Assembly: GCA_002321895.1 (NCBI GenBank)
Contig: DCMZ01000010.1
Coordinates: 62,001 to 126,000 of the forward strand
Direction: 5' to 3'
DNA: 64,000 nucleotides
DNA from: Bdellovibrionaceae bacterium UBA1609
GTDB lineage: Bacteria; Bdellovibrionota; Bdellovibrionia; Bdellovibrionales; UBA1609
Both the position numbers and the translations under genes were made by a program. The notes under the pieces were generated by a model. That model did not search any database and had not been told where the DNA came from. It worked only from the letters and a program-made list of their open reading frames with translations. How positions within the stretch are numbered: position 1 is the stretch's first letter; each line of letters opens with the position of its first letter. Positions 28,277 through 37,829 of the stretch are shown one piece after another.

Positions 28277-28313
28277 AGAGCGAATCTAAAATTTAATACA
28301 CTCAGGATACCCT

Positions 28314-31145
28314 ATGAAATATCTGCATAAGCTGGCCGGATTACTCACACATTCAATATTTATTGGCGTATTGCTTTCTTTAATATTTGCTTTTTTTACA
28401 CTCAAAACTCTTACTTCTATTATCGATTGGTCACCATCTCTAGGAGAGAAATCAAAAACACTATTGGCAGCCGAGACAATGCATTTAAAATCGGTCGATT
28501 ACCGTTTATGGGTTCGCGGACAAAGAAAAGGAGCCGACAACGTTGCTCTACTCACCATAGACGATGATTCGATCTCAAGAGTGGGTCGCTGGCCATGGCC
28601 TAGAGAGAAAATGGCAAAAGCCGTCGATGAAATAATGAAGTACGGAGCGAAGGTCATTTCTTTTGATATAACTTTCTCTGAGCCTTCTTTACATCCTACG
28701 AAAAAATTATTTGAAACCCATAACTTAGAGAAAGTTTTACCTGAGCAAATTAGTACAATTATAAAAGATAAAATAAAAAATTTAGACTCAGATACTATTC
28801 TGGCGAGCATGCTTCAGCGACATTCAGAAAAAGTAGTCATTGGCGGATTCAATGAAGACAATGAGCTCCTATTGCAATCCTCGCCAGTTGAAAAGGTTTG
28901 TTTCGAAATCTATTTCCCCATAACCTCAACCGCCACCTATTGGGAAACTCAACATTTACCACTCATCACCTTAGATTCTGCTCATAAGAGTCAAGGTGTG
29001 TTAAATGAAGAAATCATAGATAAATATAGATCCCGCTTCCAAGAACTCTACACTGAAAAATTAAAAGAAATTGCGAGCACCGAACAACTTACAATCACTG
29101 ACTTCTTCAGCCATAAAAAAGTGGAAAGACTTATAGATGAGTATTTCGTTAATGAAATTTGTCCGAATTGGCTAGATCCAAACAACGATCCTATGTATTC
29201 CGAAATGCAAAGTTACTGGACAGAAGAAGTTGTCGGTCACTATGAAGAAGGGCAAATTGAGCCCACCTTTGATGAATGGGTCAGTAATTTTAAGTCCTCC
29301 CCTCTCGGGTATGAGCTGCCCGATAAATCCGCTTGGGTTCTTACTACTAGATCTGCAATTTATGGGTCCGACTGGTATTCAAAAATGGACTTCGAACTTA
29401 ACACAATGTCACCGCTAACAATTGCTGAGGAAGCTGAAGAGGATCCCCCCTATTTTCATTTTGGATTTTTCAATGCTGAACTGGACGATGATGGAACTAT
29501 TCGCCGAAAAGCCCTAGTCACAAGATCCGGCGGCAGGTTTTACCCTTCCATAGCTTTAAAAGCCTACCTTGTAGCATATGACTACAATGCCCAGGTCAAT
29601 TTAGGATTAGTTCCTCATGTCTATGGCCACCGTAGAGTCATAAAAAGTATAGATATCATCGATAACAATTCAGGAGAAAAAGTTTTTTCTATACCAGTAA
29701 ATAGAAATGGAGAGCTCCTCATAAATTATGCCGGCGAACGAAGTATGTTCCCTTATGCCAACGCCGCCGATATTATTGATGAATCAAAACCCACTGTAAG
29801 AATCACAGAAAAAGTTTTTCGCGATGGCCGATGGATAGATGAAATAAAAGACTATCCAAAGTCAGAGTGGATCAAAGATAAAATTTTTATTTTTGGAGTC
29901 ACTGCAATTGCTGTTTTCGATCTTCGAGTGACTCCCTTTGATGAAAACTTCCCTGGGGCTGAAACCCATGTCAATGTGGTGGATAACCTCATAAGAAAAG
30001 ATTTCCTGCAACCACTTGAAAAAGCAGATCTCTTCACTTCGGGATTTGTTCTACTCATAAGCATTTTTCTCACTTTGGCGCTGAGCTACTCAGGAGCCGT
30101 AGTTGGGTTTGTAATTTCTGGCTTAACCATTTTTGGAATCGCATTAGGAGACAAACTTTTCTTCTTCGATAAAGGCGTCGTAACACCGATAATTTTCCCT
30201 ATTATAGCAAGCCTATCTATTTACGTGATTTTAACTTTTTATAAATACTTCACCGAAGAAAGAAAGAAGAAAGAACTAAAAGGTACTTTCTCAAAATATG
30301 TCTCCCCTTCGATTGTGGATGAAGTGCTAAAAGATCCTGAAAACCTACAGCTGGGAGGAAGAAAACAAATGATGTCTGTTTTCTTTTCTGATGTCCGCGG
30401 ATTTACCACCATTTCAGAACAGCTCGACCCACAAGCTCTTTCCGACTTACTTAACTCGTACCTAACCCCAATGACGGACCTTGTGTTTCAAAACAAAGGG
30501 ACGCTGGATAAATATATGGGTGATGCGGTTATGGCATTTTTCGGCGCACCCATCTCCTATCCGGATCATGCCGCTGCCGCATGCCGATGTGCAATCCAAA
30601 GTCTTGTTAAACTGAAGGAGCTACAAAAAGAATATGAAGCCAAAGGCCTTCCAATGATTGATATTGGTATTGGAATTAACACCGGAGAAATGAGTGTTGG
30701 TAACATGGGATCAGAAACAGTCAGAAACTACACCGTTATGGGCGATGCCGTTAATTTAGGCTCTAGATTAGAGGGTATTAACAAACAATATGGCACACGA
30801 ATTATCATCAGTGAGTACACCCATGAGCATGTAAAAGATCAATTTTTATGCAGAGAAATTGATTGGGTTCGTGTGAAAGGAAAGGTTGAACCCGTTAAGA
30901 TCTTCGAATTGATTGCAGAGGGAAGCGCTCCCAGCGCCATTGAGGAAGTTGTGAGCCACTTCAATGAAGGATTTGCCCTATATCATCAACGCCAATTTAA
31001 AGAGGCCGTAGAGGAGTTTAACAAGAATTTACAAATCGATCCTGAGGATGGGCCTACGCAACTCTATATTGATCGATGTCAAAACTATATTGAAAACCCT
31101 CCGGAGAGTGATTGGGATGGTGTGTTTACAATGACGACAAAATAA
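28314..31145 (+). CDS. CHASE2-domain class III adenylate cyclase
   Basis: A 943-residue membrane receptor. One N-terminal membrane segment (about 11-33) is followed by an extracytoplasmic CHASE2 domain (about 45-555; VALLTIDDDSISRVGRWPWPREKMA is its signature start) and three membrane segments (about 568-645). The catalytic domain begins near residue 680: FFSDVRGFT and DKYMGDAVMAFFG carry the two metal aspartates, and VRNYTVMGDAVNLGSRLE the transition-state region. The lysine in DKYMGD favours ATP over GTP. A single TPR-like motif (ALYHQRQFKEAVEEFNKNLQIDPED) closes the protein. It should make cAMP in response to an unknown envelope signal. Confidence 0.93.
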   Translation: MKYLHKLAGLLTHSIFIGVLLSLIFAFFTLKTLTSIIDWSPSLGEKSKTLLAAETMHLKSVDYRLWVRGQRKGADNVALLTIDDDSISRVGRWPWPREKMAKAVDEIMKYGAKVISFDITFSEPSLHPTKKLFETHNLEKVLPEQISTIIKDKIKNLDSDTILASMLQRHSEKVVIGGFNEDNELLLQSSPVEKVCFEIYFPITSTATYWETQHLPLITLDSAHKSQGVLNEEIIDKYRSRFQELYTEKLKEIASTEQLTITDFFSHKKVERLIDEYFVNEICPNWLDPNNDPMYSEMQSYWTEEVVGHYEEGQIEPTFDEWVSNFKSSPLGYELPDKSAWVLTTRSAIYGSDWYSKMDFELNTMSPLTIAEEAEEDPPYFHFGFFNAELDDDGTIRRKALVTRSGGRFYPSIALKAYLVAYDYNAQVNLGLVPHVYGHRRVIKSIDIIDNNSGEKVFSIPVNRNGELLINYAGERSMFPYANAADIIDESKPTVRITEKVFRDGRWIDEIKDYPKSEWIKDKIFIFGVTAIAVFDLRVTPFDENFPGAETHVNVVDNLIRKDFLQPLEKADLFTSGFVLLISIFLTLALSYSGAVVGFVISGLTIFGIALGDKLFFFDKGVVTPIIFPIIASLSIYVILTFYKYFTEERKKKELKGTFSKYVSPSIVDEVLKDPENLQLGGRKQMMSVFFSDVRGFTTISEQLDPQALSDLLNSYLTPMTDLVFQNKGTLDKYMGDAVMAFFGAPISYPDHAAAACRCAIQSLVKLKELQKEYEAKGLPMIDIGIGINTGEMSVGNMGSETVRNYTVMGDAVNLGSRLEGINKQYGTRIIISEYTHEHVKDQFLCREIDWVRVKGKVEPVKIFELIAEGSAPSAIEEVVSHFNEGFALYHQRQFKEAVEEFNKNLQIDPEDGPTQLYIDRCQNYIENPPESDWDGVFTMTTK

Positions 31146-31220
31146 TAACGCAACGCAAATCGGTTTCAGCAAATGCATAATTCGCTAAAATAATCCGGTA
31201 CCTACAACCTGGATTTAAAT

Positions 31221-33578
31221 TTGATTTGCTACTCCACTTTATATTTCCGCCTCATAATATTTTTTATGGGGGGGCTCGTTGGGAGCCAGATGTTATGGGG
31301 TCAAACCCGCATTCAGGGAATTTCACTTAACGCAAATGAAGTTTTTCGAGACCTTGGCGCTAAAACAATTCAACTGACCGGTAAAGTGACGATTCATTAT
31401 AATGGTCAAACCATATTGGCCGACCGAGCCACCATTAATTTAGAATCCCAACAGATTGAAGCCAGCGGCAATGTCGTAATGAAAACTGAGCAGGTCTACA
31501 GCCAAGGCGACTCATTGCTTTACAATTATAAAACGGAACTGGGTACATTCAAAAATGCATTTATTCAGTCCGGGCAAGTGGTATTTGAAGGCGAAACCAT
31601 TGATAAAATTGGACCCCAAGAATACTTGGCAAAAAAGGCCACCTACACAGCATGTGCCACCTGCCCACCAGCATGGAGCTTTTCCGGTTCAGAAATCGAA
31701 GCCGAGCTAGGGGGTTACGCTTATATAAAACTCCCCGTATTGAAGGTTGCCAACGTTCCCTTTTTCTTTCTTCCTCGAATTTTAGTACCACTGAAAAGTG
31801 AACGCCAAAGTGGGCTGTTAGTACCAACATGGGGAACGTCAAAAGAGGGCGGATTTGAATTGGGTCAAAGTTATTTTTGGGCCATTGATCGGTCTAAAGA
31901 TGCCACCATTACCGCTAAAAGTTATGCTAAACGAGGATTAAAGGGACTCTTTGAATATCGTTATGTTTTAAATGAAGAGAGTTCCGGCCGCCTCAACACA
32001 GCCATTATCTCCGATCAAGTGTTCGAAAAGAAGGGCGAGGAATACCCAGATAAAAGATGGTTTTTTAAATACGATCATTACTACTTACTTCCAGGTAACT
32101 ACATCAACCGCATGAACCTGAATTTAATGAGCGACCTGGATTACACCAGTGATTTTAAAGAAGAAATTGATGTTATTGGCGATCCAGCACTAGAAAATAT
32201 GATTTCGGTAACAAAAAATTGGGACCATTTCCATACCAGCGTAGAAGCTGTCTATTATGTAAACCTATTGAAGGATGTTCCTCTTGCAAATAACCGAGAC
32301 GCTGTTCACAAATTTCCAGAAATAAAAGCTTCCATTTCCAGACAAAGACTTTTAGACACACCTTTATTTTTTAAAGTCGACTCCGTATTTACAAATTTCT
32401 CGAGAAAAAACTTTAGTTTCGACAACGTAGCTAATGGTGATGTTGACTCTAGTTCCCCGTCTGGTGGTGATTATAATATTGAAGATGATGTACTTCGAAC
32501 AGGTACTCGATTAGATATTAGTCCTGAGATCTCCTATCCCATGCAGTGGCTCGGACGATTTGACATCTTACCTAGAGTGCTATTTAGGCACACTGGATAC
32601 ACCTTCAATACAGACGTTCCTGATACCAACACAGATTCCTCAGGCGCAACTTATACAAAAAATGCGAAACGCCAATATATACAAACCGACATAGATATAA
32701 AGACGGAGCTCTGGAATGTCTATGATCTCGGAGTCGAAGATAATACTAAAACTTTAATACATCATAAAATCCAACCCTCCGTCACATATGCTCGTATTCC
32801 CAAGGAAGAGTTAGATAACCATGTCTTTTTCGGGGACTTTCGAAACCGGCGATTTGATCAAATCACAGACCCTCTCATTGAACTAGATTTTTACAATGAT
32901 TCAGAATCCAGTAATGGAGCGGGTAAAGTGCAATTTGATTATAACGATCGCTCCTTTGATGTTGAGGTCGTCCGCCTAGGCTTAATCAATAAAGTGGTCC
33001 GAAAACGAATGACTGGAAATAATGCTGATTATAAGCGACTCGCCCGATTCGAACTATTTCAATACTATGATATCAATCACCAAAAAACTTTTGAAAACCC
33101 ATTAGATTCTAATGACAAGCCGAAGCCCTGGACCCCATTAGTTGCTATTCTGAATTTAAACTTCGATTCCTTTGAAACCTATTCCATTAGCCGCTACTAC
33201 CCAGATGCTGACGTAACGGATCTATCCACTCGACTAAAATTTTTCAATCCTCTGGGAAACTTTATTCAGCTCACCTATAACAGAACTTATAAAATTAAAG
33301 ATGATTTCACGGCCAATCTGGGCGACACAACCGAAACCGCTGGCTTTGGCGTTGGCTATAAATCGAAGTTTTTTGATATTCTAGGAAATGTGGCATTCCC
33401 CTTAAACCTGGATTCAAATGGTCAGGAGTACAAACAACAGGAATGGAGCTACCTAGCTACAATCAAACCACCGGGCAATTGTTGGTCTATCACATTGAAA
33501 CAATATAAAAATGTTGGAGATTTAGATATAAACACTGACTACAATGTCTCTTTTAGCTTTGGTGGCGAGGATTTTTAA
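31221..33578 (+). CDS. lptD: LPS-assembly outer membrane protein LptD
   Basis: Outer-membrane translocon that inserts LPS in the outer leaflet with LptE. The 785-residue protein has a signal peptide, an OstA-type beta-jellyroll (about 45-150: KTIQLTGKVTIHYNGQTILADRATINLESQQIEASGNVVM) and a C-terminal beta barrel. The two cysteines in TYTACATCPPAW sit at the jellyroll-barrel junction, and one more cysteine (GNCWSI) is near the C-terminus, consistent with inter-domain disulfides. The last residue is Phe, as usual for barrels. The TTG start at 31221 keeps an arginine before the hydrophobic core; ATG 31266 would remove it. It overlaps the 33575 gene stop by 4 bases. Confidence 0.92.
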   Translation: MICYSTLYFRLIIFFMGGLVGSQMLWGQTRIQGISLNANEVFRDLGAKTIQLTGKVTIHYNGQTILADRATINLESQQIEASGNVVMKTEQVYSQGDSLLYNYKTELGTFKNAFIQSGQVVFEGETIDKIGPQEYLAKKATYTACATCPPAWSFSGSEIEAELGGYAYIKLPVLKVANVPFFFLPRILVPLKSERQSGLLVPTWGTSKEGGFELGQSYFWAIDRSKDATITAKSYAKRGLKGLFEYRYVLNEESSGRLNTAIISDQVFEKKGEEYPDKRWFFKYDHYYLLPGNYINRMNLNLMSDLDYTSDFKEEIDVIGDPALENMISVTKNWDHFHTSVEAVYYVNLLKDVPLANNRDAVHKFPEIKASISRQRLLDTPLFFKVDSVFTNFSRKNFSFDNVANGDVDSSSPSGGDYNIEDDVLRTGTRLDISPEISYPMQWLGRFDILPRVLFRHTGYTFNTDVPDTNTDSSGATYTKNAKRQYIQTDIDIKTELWNVYDLGVEDNTKTLIHHKIQPSVTYARIPKEELDNHVFFGDFRNRRFDQITDPLIELDFYNDSESSNGAGKVQFDYNDRSFDVEVVRLGLINKVVRKRMTGNNADYKRLARFELFQYYDINHQKTFENPLDSNDKPKPWTPLVAILNLNFDSFETYSISRYYPDADVTDLSTRLKFFNPLGNFIQLTYNRTYKIKDDFTANLGDTTETAGFGVGYKSKFFDILGNVAFPLNLDSNGQEYKQQEWSYLATIKPPGNCWSITLKQYKNVGDLDINTDYNVSFSFGGEDF

Positions 33579-33958
33579 AAAGTAGCTATATTAACTTGGG
33601 CTGCAAAACCATCCACTTTATTATTGCTAATTATGGGATAAATATAGAGAGGTGATCTATAACCAATATCTCCCTCTATTTCATTTAGGAGCTCTTCCTC
33701 AGGAGTCTCATCAGATACTCCGTATAATATATATAACCCTAATCCAATTCCCAAATAGAGCCCTAGAGAAGCCCCTCGAGCTACCTGCTGTAAGTTCTCA
33801 CCAGGTTGATCCTCGAAGGCTAACGAAGCCGCACCTACCAATGTTCCAGTAAGAACTCCGTATGTACACGCTCTTATAAAATCTTTCGTAGGGTTCGCGA
33901 ATGCCTGCGGTGCTGCAAACATAAAAATCATAAGAAAGGTCAGGCTAGTTTTTCGCAT
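33575..33958 (-). CDS. Small exported protein with glycine-rich hydrophobic segments
   Basis: A 127-residue protein with a signal peptide (cleavage after AFA, residue 21) and two further hydrophobic, glycine-rich stretches (GVLTGTLVGAASLAF and GASLGLYLGIGLGLYILYG). These resemble glycine-zipper segments and could form a membrane hairpin. The C-terminal 40 residues are soluble and end in aromatic/aliphatic strands. It converges on lptD with a 4-base overlap of the 3' ends. Family unknown; an inner-membrane or periplasmic location is likely. Confidence 0.75.
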   Translation of the reverse strand: MRKTSLTFLMIFMFAAPQAFANPTKDFIRACTYGVLTGTLVGAASLAFEDQPGENLQQVARGASLGLYLGIGLGLYILYGVSDETPEEELLNEIEGDIGYRSPLYIYPIISNNKVDGFAAQVNIATF

Positions 33959-34015
33959 AGATGCTCCTTACAATATTTTTTCATAGTAGTGGCAGGAGTC
34001 AACTTAGCTTAGGCT

Positions 34016-34447
34016 TTAGTCGGCCAAAAAATCAGGAAAACATCGAATTTTATTGCCTCTAGCTACTGTTATAAGATGTACCCTCACCCTTCGATTCATC
34101 TCCGCTGAAAGAAATAGCATACTTCTCTCCAGCCGTTCTTTCTGAAAAAGAGACACTCTCTGTACAAAATGGGGGTGAAAGCCTTCCGTTTTTACTTCCA
34201 CTAAATGTATTTGTTGGTTTTTCTCAATAATGAGATCCACTTCAGAAAATGGCAGTCTGACGTTTCTACCCAATATATGGCATCCATTGGACTTTAAATA
34301 GGTTTCTGCCACACGCTCCGACGGATGACGTTTATAAATATTCTCTAACGCCTGCAAATGTAGATCTATGCACCGGACACGGGCCCACCTGTTGAATTGC
34401 TTTACGATGGGTTGGAGTTCCATAACCTTTGTGTTTCTCAAATCCAT
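34016..34447 (-). CDS. yraN: YraN-family (UPF0102) protein
   Basis: A 143-residue protein in the UPF0102 family, a restriction-endonuclease-like fold of unsettled function. The core reads ERVAETYLKSNGCHILGRNVRLPFSEVDLIIEKNQQIHLVEVKT, where E-V-D-L-I and V-E-V-K-T form the family's nuclease-type E-D-E-K motif. The usual 'G-E-I-D-L-I' has S in place of G. The listed ATG overlaps rnhB by 116 bases; family length suggests a later start, perhaps the TTG near 34365 (LQALENIYK), but I see no clear ribosome binding site there. Its position behind rnhB is common in bacteria. Confidence 0.85.
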   Translation of the reverse strand: MDLRNTKVMELQPIVKQFNRWARVRCIDLHLQALENIYKRHPSERVAETYLKSNGCHILGRNVRLPFSEVDLIIEKNQQIHLVEVKTEGFHPHFVQRVSLFQKERLERSMLFLSAEMNRRVRVHLITVARGNKIRCFPDFLAD

Positions 34448-34952
34448 AAGCCGGATACTTCTCCCCTAATTGATCCAACAATCGATCTCGCTCCACTTTT
34501 GCAGCTATGGATGCCACAGCTACGGGCGCAGCCCTTAGATCACCTTTCACCAATGTCATTTGCATAAGATTATCAGCCAGCCCAGGAATTTTTTTATTTC
34601 CGTCCACTAACACGCTGGCCGACTCAACAACACCTAGTTTTTCCACTGCCCTTCGCATCGCAAGCAGAGAAGCATTTAAAATGTTGATCTCAGCAATTTC
34701 TTCTACTGATGCAATCCCAATGGCAAATCGATGATGGGCTACAATGTCTTTATAGAGTTTCTCTCTCCGTAATGCGGACAACTTTTTTGAATCTGTAAAT
34801 TCCGAATAGTCCACGGACTCATTAATAATTGCGGCGGCTGCGTATACCGGCCCAGCAAGACATCCACGCCCCACCTCATCAACTCCAATAACGGGTTGTG
34901 GGTTTAGCTTTTTCCATGGAAAGGGTTGAATTGTGTCTTTCGCAGATGCCAT
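34332..34952 (-). CDS. rnhB: Ribonuclease HII
   Basis: Removes RNA from RNA-DNA hybrids and misinserted ribonucleotides. The 206-residue protein begins with a short leader and then VIGVDEVGRGCLAGPVYAAA, with catalytic D25-E26 in the family motif. Further acidic residues lie in VLVDGNKKI and AAKVERDRLL. The C-terminus FEKHKGYGTPTHRKAI is the family substrate-contact region. The gene begins after the rplS terminator and overlaps yraN at its 3' end. Confidence 0.96.
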   Translation of the reverse strand: MASAKDTIQPFPWKKLNPQPVIGVDEVGRGCLAGPVYAAAAIINESVDYSEFTDSKKLSALRREKLYKDIVAHHRFAIGIASVEEIAEINILNASLLAMRRAVEKLGVVESASVLVDGNKKIPGLADNLMQMTLVKGDLRAAPVAVASIAAKVERDRLLDQLGEKYPAYGFEKHKGYGTPTHRKAIQQVGPCPVHRSTFAGVREYL

Positions 34953-35063
34953 GAGTTCCCCCTAAAGTGAAAGTCATAGTATCCGAATTTCCCGTCCGCG
35001 AATACGTATAATACTCAGTGTTGGCAAGTCGAAGAATCAAAGGAAATTAGATTCATCTGCCTC

Positions 35064-35093
35064 AAAAAAAAGCCTCACCCGAAGGCGAGGCTT
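35064..35093 (-). terminator. Strong Rho-independent terminator after rplS
   Basis: On the minus strand a 10-base stem (AAGCCTCGCC with GGTGAGGCTT, one G-U pair) closes a TTCG loop and runs into eight T residues. It lies 23 bases past the rplS stop and should end the ffh-to-rplS transcript. Confidence 0.9.
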
Positions 35094-35116
35094 ACAAAAT
35101 TAAATTTTAAAAATTC

Positions 35117-35539
35117 TTAGTTCGACTTTTCTTCTGCTTTTGCTGCTTTTTTACCTTTAGACTTCTTGCCTTCAGATTTAACAGTTACCAATTCAGATTC
35201 AATTTTAGCAGCTCTACCAGAAAGTTTTCTCAGGTAGTAAAGTTTGTTTCTACGAATTTTACCTATAGAAACAAGATCAATTTTAGCAATTGCAGGGCTT
35301 GCGAAAGGAAAAGTTCTTTCCACACCAACGCCACTAGCTACTTTACGAACTGTAAAAGAACGGCCCATTCCAGAACCTTGAATCTTTAGAACTATCCCTT
35401 TGAATAACTGAATACGCTCTTTTTCACCTTCTTTAATTTTAACGTGTACACCAATGGTGTCACCGGTTTTGAATTCCGGTAATTCAGGTCCTTGATGTCT
35501 GTCTAATGTCACTTTTCTAACTAAGTCAGTGGTTGCCAT
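35117..35539 (-). CDS. rplS: 50S ribosomal protein L19
   Basis: Ribosomal protein at the 30S-50S interface. The ATG at 35539 follows GGAG and gives the family N-terminus; a longer reading from 35587 overlaps the methyltransferase gene. The core is canonical (FKTGDTIGVHVKIKEGEKERIQLFKGIVLKI, then FTVRKVASGVGVERTFPFASP and RRNKLYYLRKLSGRAAKI). The 140 residues include about 20 extra lysine-rich residues at the C-terminus (KKSKGKKAAKAEEK), an extension that fits the organism's liking for such tails. It is the last gene of the rpsP-trmD cluster. Confidence 0.98.
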   Translation of the reverse strand: MATTDLVRKVTLDRHQGPELPEFKTGDTIGVHVKIKEGEKERIQLFKGIVLKIQGSGMGRSFTVRKVASGVGVERTFPFASPAIAKIDLVSIGKIRRNKLYYLRKLSGRAAKIESELVTVKSEGKKSKGKKAAKAEEKSN

Positions 35540-35580
35540 GGTTTCTCCAACAATCTGGTTCAATAACAAAGGGGTATGTC

Positions 35581-36174
35581 CTACCATGTCGAAATCAGTC
35601 GGTCAAGACAGATACTCACTGCAGAACGAACAGAAAGGTGGCGATAATCATCACTTGATGCGCCGCGTATAGGCTCTAGCCGCCAATCACACAAATCAAA
35701 AACATCTTCATGCAGCCCAAACCCCGTTCCAAAAACTAATAGAATAGGTCTTTCACTGTCCTCTTCCAGCTGCTGCCGAACATCTCGAAAAGTCTTAAGG
35801 GGAAGACCAGAAAGGTCTCTTGCCGCCGTAGCGATAACCAATGGCTTTGGATCAATTGAGTTAATGCAATCTTGCAATGTTTCTGCTGTTTTCACCATCC
35901 CCAGAGCGCTGGCCCGCTTGGGGTTATATTTCGTCCCGTATCCCGTCTTCCAATGATCTACGATCCGCTCAGTGAACATAAGCTGCTCTCGTACTCGATT
36001 AATCAATGTGTAGGTCTCAATACCAAGAGAACGGCTGACTCGAGCTATATCCATGATATCGAAGTTCGTTATATTGGTACAAACCGTATTGCCAGCACGA
36101 TCTAATACCGGCCAATGCACCAAACCTACATGTATTTTAAATTTTGGATGTAGTTCATTAGTAGGACGATCCAC
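35581..36174 (-). CDS. SPOUT-type RNA methyltransferase (PF09936-like)
   Basis: A 197-residue protein of the Methyltrn_RNA_4 style: an N-terminal 'VGLVHWPVLDRAGNTVCTNITNFDIMDIARVSRSLGI' (the family's LVHYPV...T-S-x-T-N-x-D-x-H-D motif), a central RVREQL...HW region and a SAM-binding knot with LLVFGTGFGLHEDVFDLCDW followed by IRGASSDDYRHLSVRSAVSICLDRL. Its substrate is unknown; members often lie beside trmD. Here the start overlaps trmD by 17 bases, so the two SPOUT enzymes are translated together. Confidence 0.85.
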   Translation of the reverse strand: MDRPTNELHPKFKIHVGLVHWPVLDRAGNTVCTNITNFDIMDIARVSRSLGIETYTLINRVREQLMFTERIVDHWKTGYGTKYNPKRASALGMVKTAETLQDCINSIDPKPLVIATAARDLSGLPLKTFRDVRQQLEEDSERPILLVFGTGFGLHEDVFDLCDWRLEPIRGASSDDYRHLSVRSAVSICLDRLISTW

Positions 36175-36973
36175 GCTCTAGCTCCAATTCCATTTGCGTC
36201 ACTTCAGACAATTCCAATCCCAGAGATTTTAACTCCTCAATATTCCAGCTCTTCACTATCTTTAAACTTTCCTTCAGCTTTAGTTTACTACTATCATTCC
36301 ACTGAATAAGTTCAGGTCTTTTTTTCATAGTTACAACCCATGCCAATGCCTCTTTAGCCTGCTGAATCTTCTTATGATGTCCCGACCGATAAACCGATGG
36401 CACCACCTGATCCCCAACCGTATCTGGCCGAGTGAATTGGGGTGCCTCCAAAAGGTCGTTGTTTTGCAGTGACTCCTCAAAGGCCGAGTTATGATTCCCC
36501 AAAACTCCTGGTAAAAATCGAGCCATGGAATCTGCCACAACAATAGCTGGCACCTCGCCGCCACTGAGAACATAATTTCCAATGGAAATCTCTTCGTCCA
36601 CATATTCATTTATAAATCGTTGATCAATCCCAGCGTATCGGCCACAGATAAATGTGATTTGTGTTTCAGATTCCGACCATTTTTGCGCCTTGTGGTTATC
36701 CCAAAGGCTTCCCTGAGGCGAAAGATAGACCACTTTATGTTTAAGTGGTGTAATGGAAACTAACGCTCTCTCTAAAGGCTCTGAAAGCATCACCATGCCA
36801 TCACCGCCTCCATAGGGTTTATCATCTACCGTTTTGTGCACATCCTCAGTGAAATCTCGTGGGTTCACTATTTTGGACTCAATAATATTTTTTTTATGTG
36901 CTCGACCTAACACCCCCTCTTCTAAGAAGGGTGAAATAAAATCAGGAAATAGAGTGATAAAATTAAATTTCAT
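36158..36973 (-). CDS. trmD: tRNA (guanine-N1-)-methyltransferase
   Basis: Methylates G37 of tRNAs with SAM, preventing frameshifts. The 271-residue protein starts at the ATG that overlaps the rimM stop by 11 bases; the longer reading to 37054 is unlikely. Family motifs present: MKFNFITLFPDF, KPYGGGDGMVM, the SAM knot FICGRYAGIDQRF and SIGNYVLSGGE, and the catalytic region NNDLLEAPQFTRP with its aspartate. The knot motif has N where SIGDY is usual, a mild oddity. Confidence 0.97.
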   Translation of the reverse strand: MKFNFITLFPDFISPFLEEGVLGRAHKKNIIESKIVNPRDFTEDVHKTVDDKPYGGGDGMVMLSEPLERALVSITPLKHKVVYLSPQGSLWDNHKAQKWSESETQITFICGRYAGIDQRFINEYVDEEISIGNYVLSGGEVPAIVVADSMARFLPGVLGNHNSAFEESLQNNDLLEAPQFTRPDTVGDQVVPSVYRSGHHKKIQQAKEALAWVVTMKKRPELIQWNDSSKLKLKESLKIVKSWNIEELKSLGLELSEVTQMELELERGSSY

Positions 36974-37487
36974 AGCGAAACTCCAACATTCCATCTGGAA
37001 GGGTGGTTTGTATGCACTTTGAATTAAAATCGATTTTTGGCACCATTGAATCAATCAAAGGAACCTCTAACCTTTCACCATCAAGATCGACCCAAAGTAG
37101 ATCCTGCACCCCGTTACTGCCAAAACCAGTGACCACACCCAAGTCTCCCCATTGGGAATCCTGAACTCTAAAATCAATGACTTCTCTAAGGAAAAATTCA
37201 TCTTCATCTTTGGCCTCTAAGTATTCCAAAGGAACCGACACCAACTGTCCCACTAATGCTTCCGAAGCATTGCGATCATCCACTCCGGGTATTTTAATTA
37301 ACAGACCTTTTTTATAGGGCTTAAAGGTCTTTATTGTATGTACAGAATCACTCAGCATCAGTTTGAGTTTCTTCAAACCTTCCAGCCAATCCATTGTGCC
37401 CGTGAATATAAGTACATACACTTCACCACGCAGGCCATGAGCCAACTTCACTTTACCTATCTGTTTCCATTCACCAGTATTTTTCAT
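36963..37487 (-). CDS. rimM: 16S rRNA processing protein RimM
   Basis: Assembly factor for the 30S head that binds S19 and 16S rRNA. The 174-residue protein has the N-terminal RimM barrel (IGKVKLAHGLRGEVYVLIFT) and the C-terminal PRC barrel (REVIDFRVQDSQWGDLGVVTGFGSNGVQDLLWVD). It ends inside the trmD start, the usual bacterial arrangement. A 96-base gap separates it from khpA upstream. Confidence 0.96.
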   Translation of the reverse strand: MKNTGEWKQIGKVKLAHGLRGEVYVLIFTGTMDWLEGLKKLKLMLSDSVHTIKTFKPYKKGLLIKIPGVDDRNASEALVGQLVSVPLEYLEAKDEDEFFLREVIDFRVQDSQWGDLGVVTGFGSNGVQDLLWVDLDGERLEVPLIDSMVPKIDFNSKCIQTTLPDGMLEFRYEI

Positions 37488-37583
37488 AAAAAAAAGCTCT
37501 GCCTTTCAATACACACAGGCTTATAACTCTGTGCGCAATGAAAAGCAAAGCTTTCATGAGCTTCATTCTATAAAATGTTGATT

Positions 37584-37829
37584 TTACTCAACTATCTCTA
37601 GAACGCTACGCTTTTGTAATTTTGTACTGGCTGCATTCAGAATGGTCCGCATTGAACGAGCAGTACGACCCTGTTTCCCAATGACCTTGCCTAGATCTTC
37701 TTTTGCCACCTTTAGCTCAACCACTGTTGTTTGCTCACCAATGACTTCATTGACATCCACTTCATCAGGGCTGTCCACTAGGGATTTGGCCATAAATTCA
37801 ACCAGGTCTCTTAAGCTTCCCGGATCCAT
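37584..37829 (-). CDS. khpA: KH-domain RNA-binding protein KhpA
   Basis: A small RNA-binding protein, 81 residues from the ATG at 37829, which follows AAGGAG; a longer reading begins at 37850. The KH motif GKVIGKQGRTARSMRTIL contains the GxxG loop. The family (YlqC/KhpA) is typically encoded between rpsP and rimM, as here. In other bacteria it pairs with KhpB and binds many transcripts; the partner is not in this window. Confidence 0.93.
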   Translation of the reverse strand: MDPGSLRDLVEFMAKSLVDSPDEVDVNEVIGEQTTVVELKVAKEDLGKVIGKQGRTARSMRTILNAASTKLQKRSVLEIVE

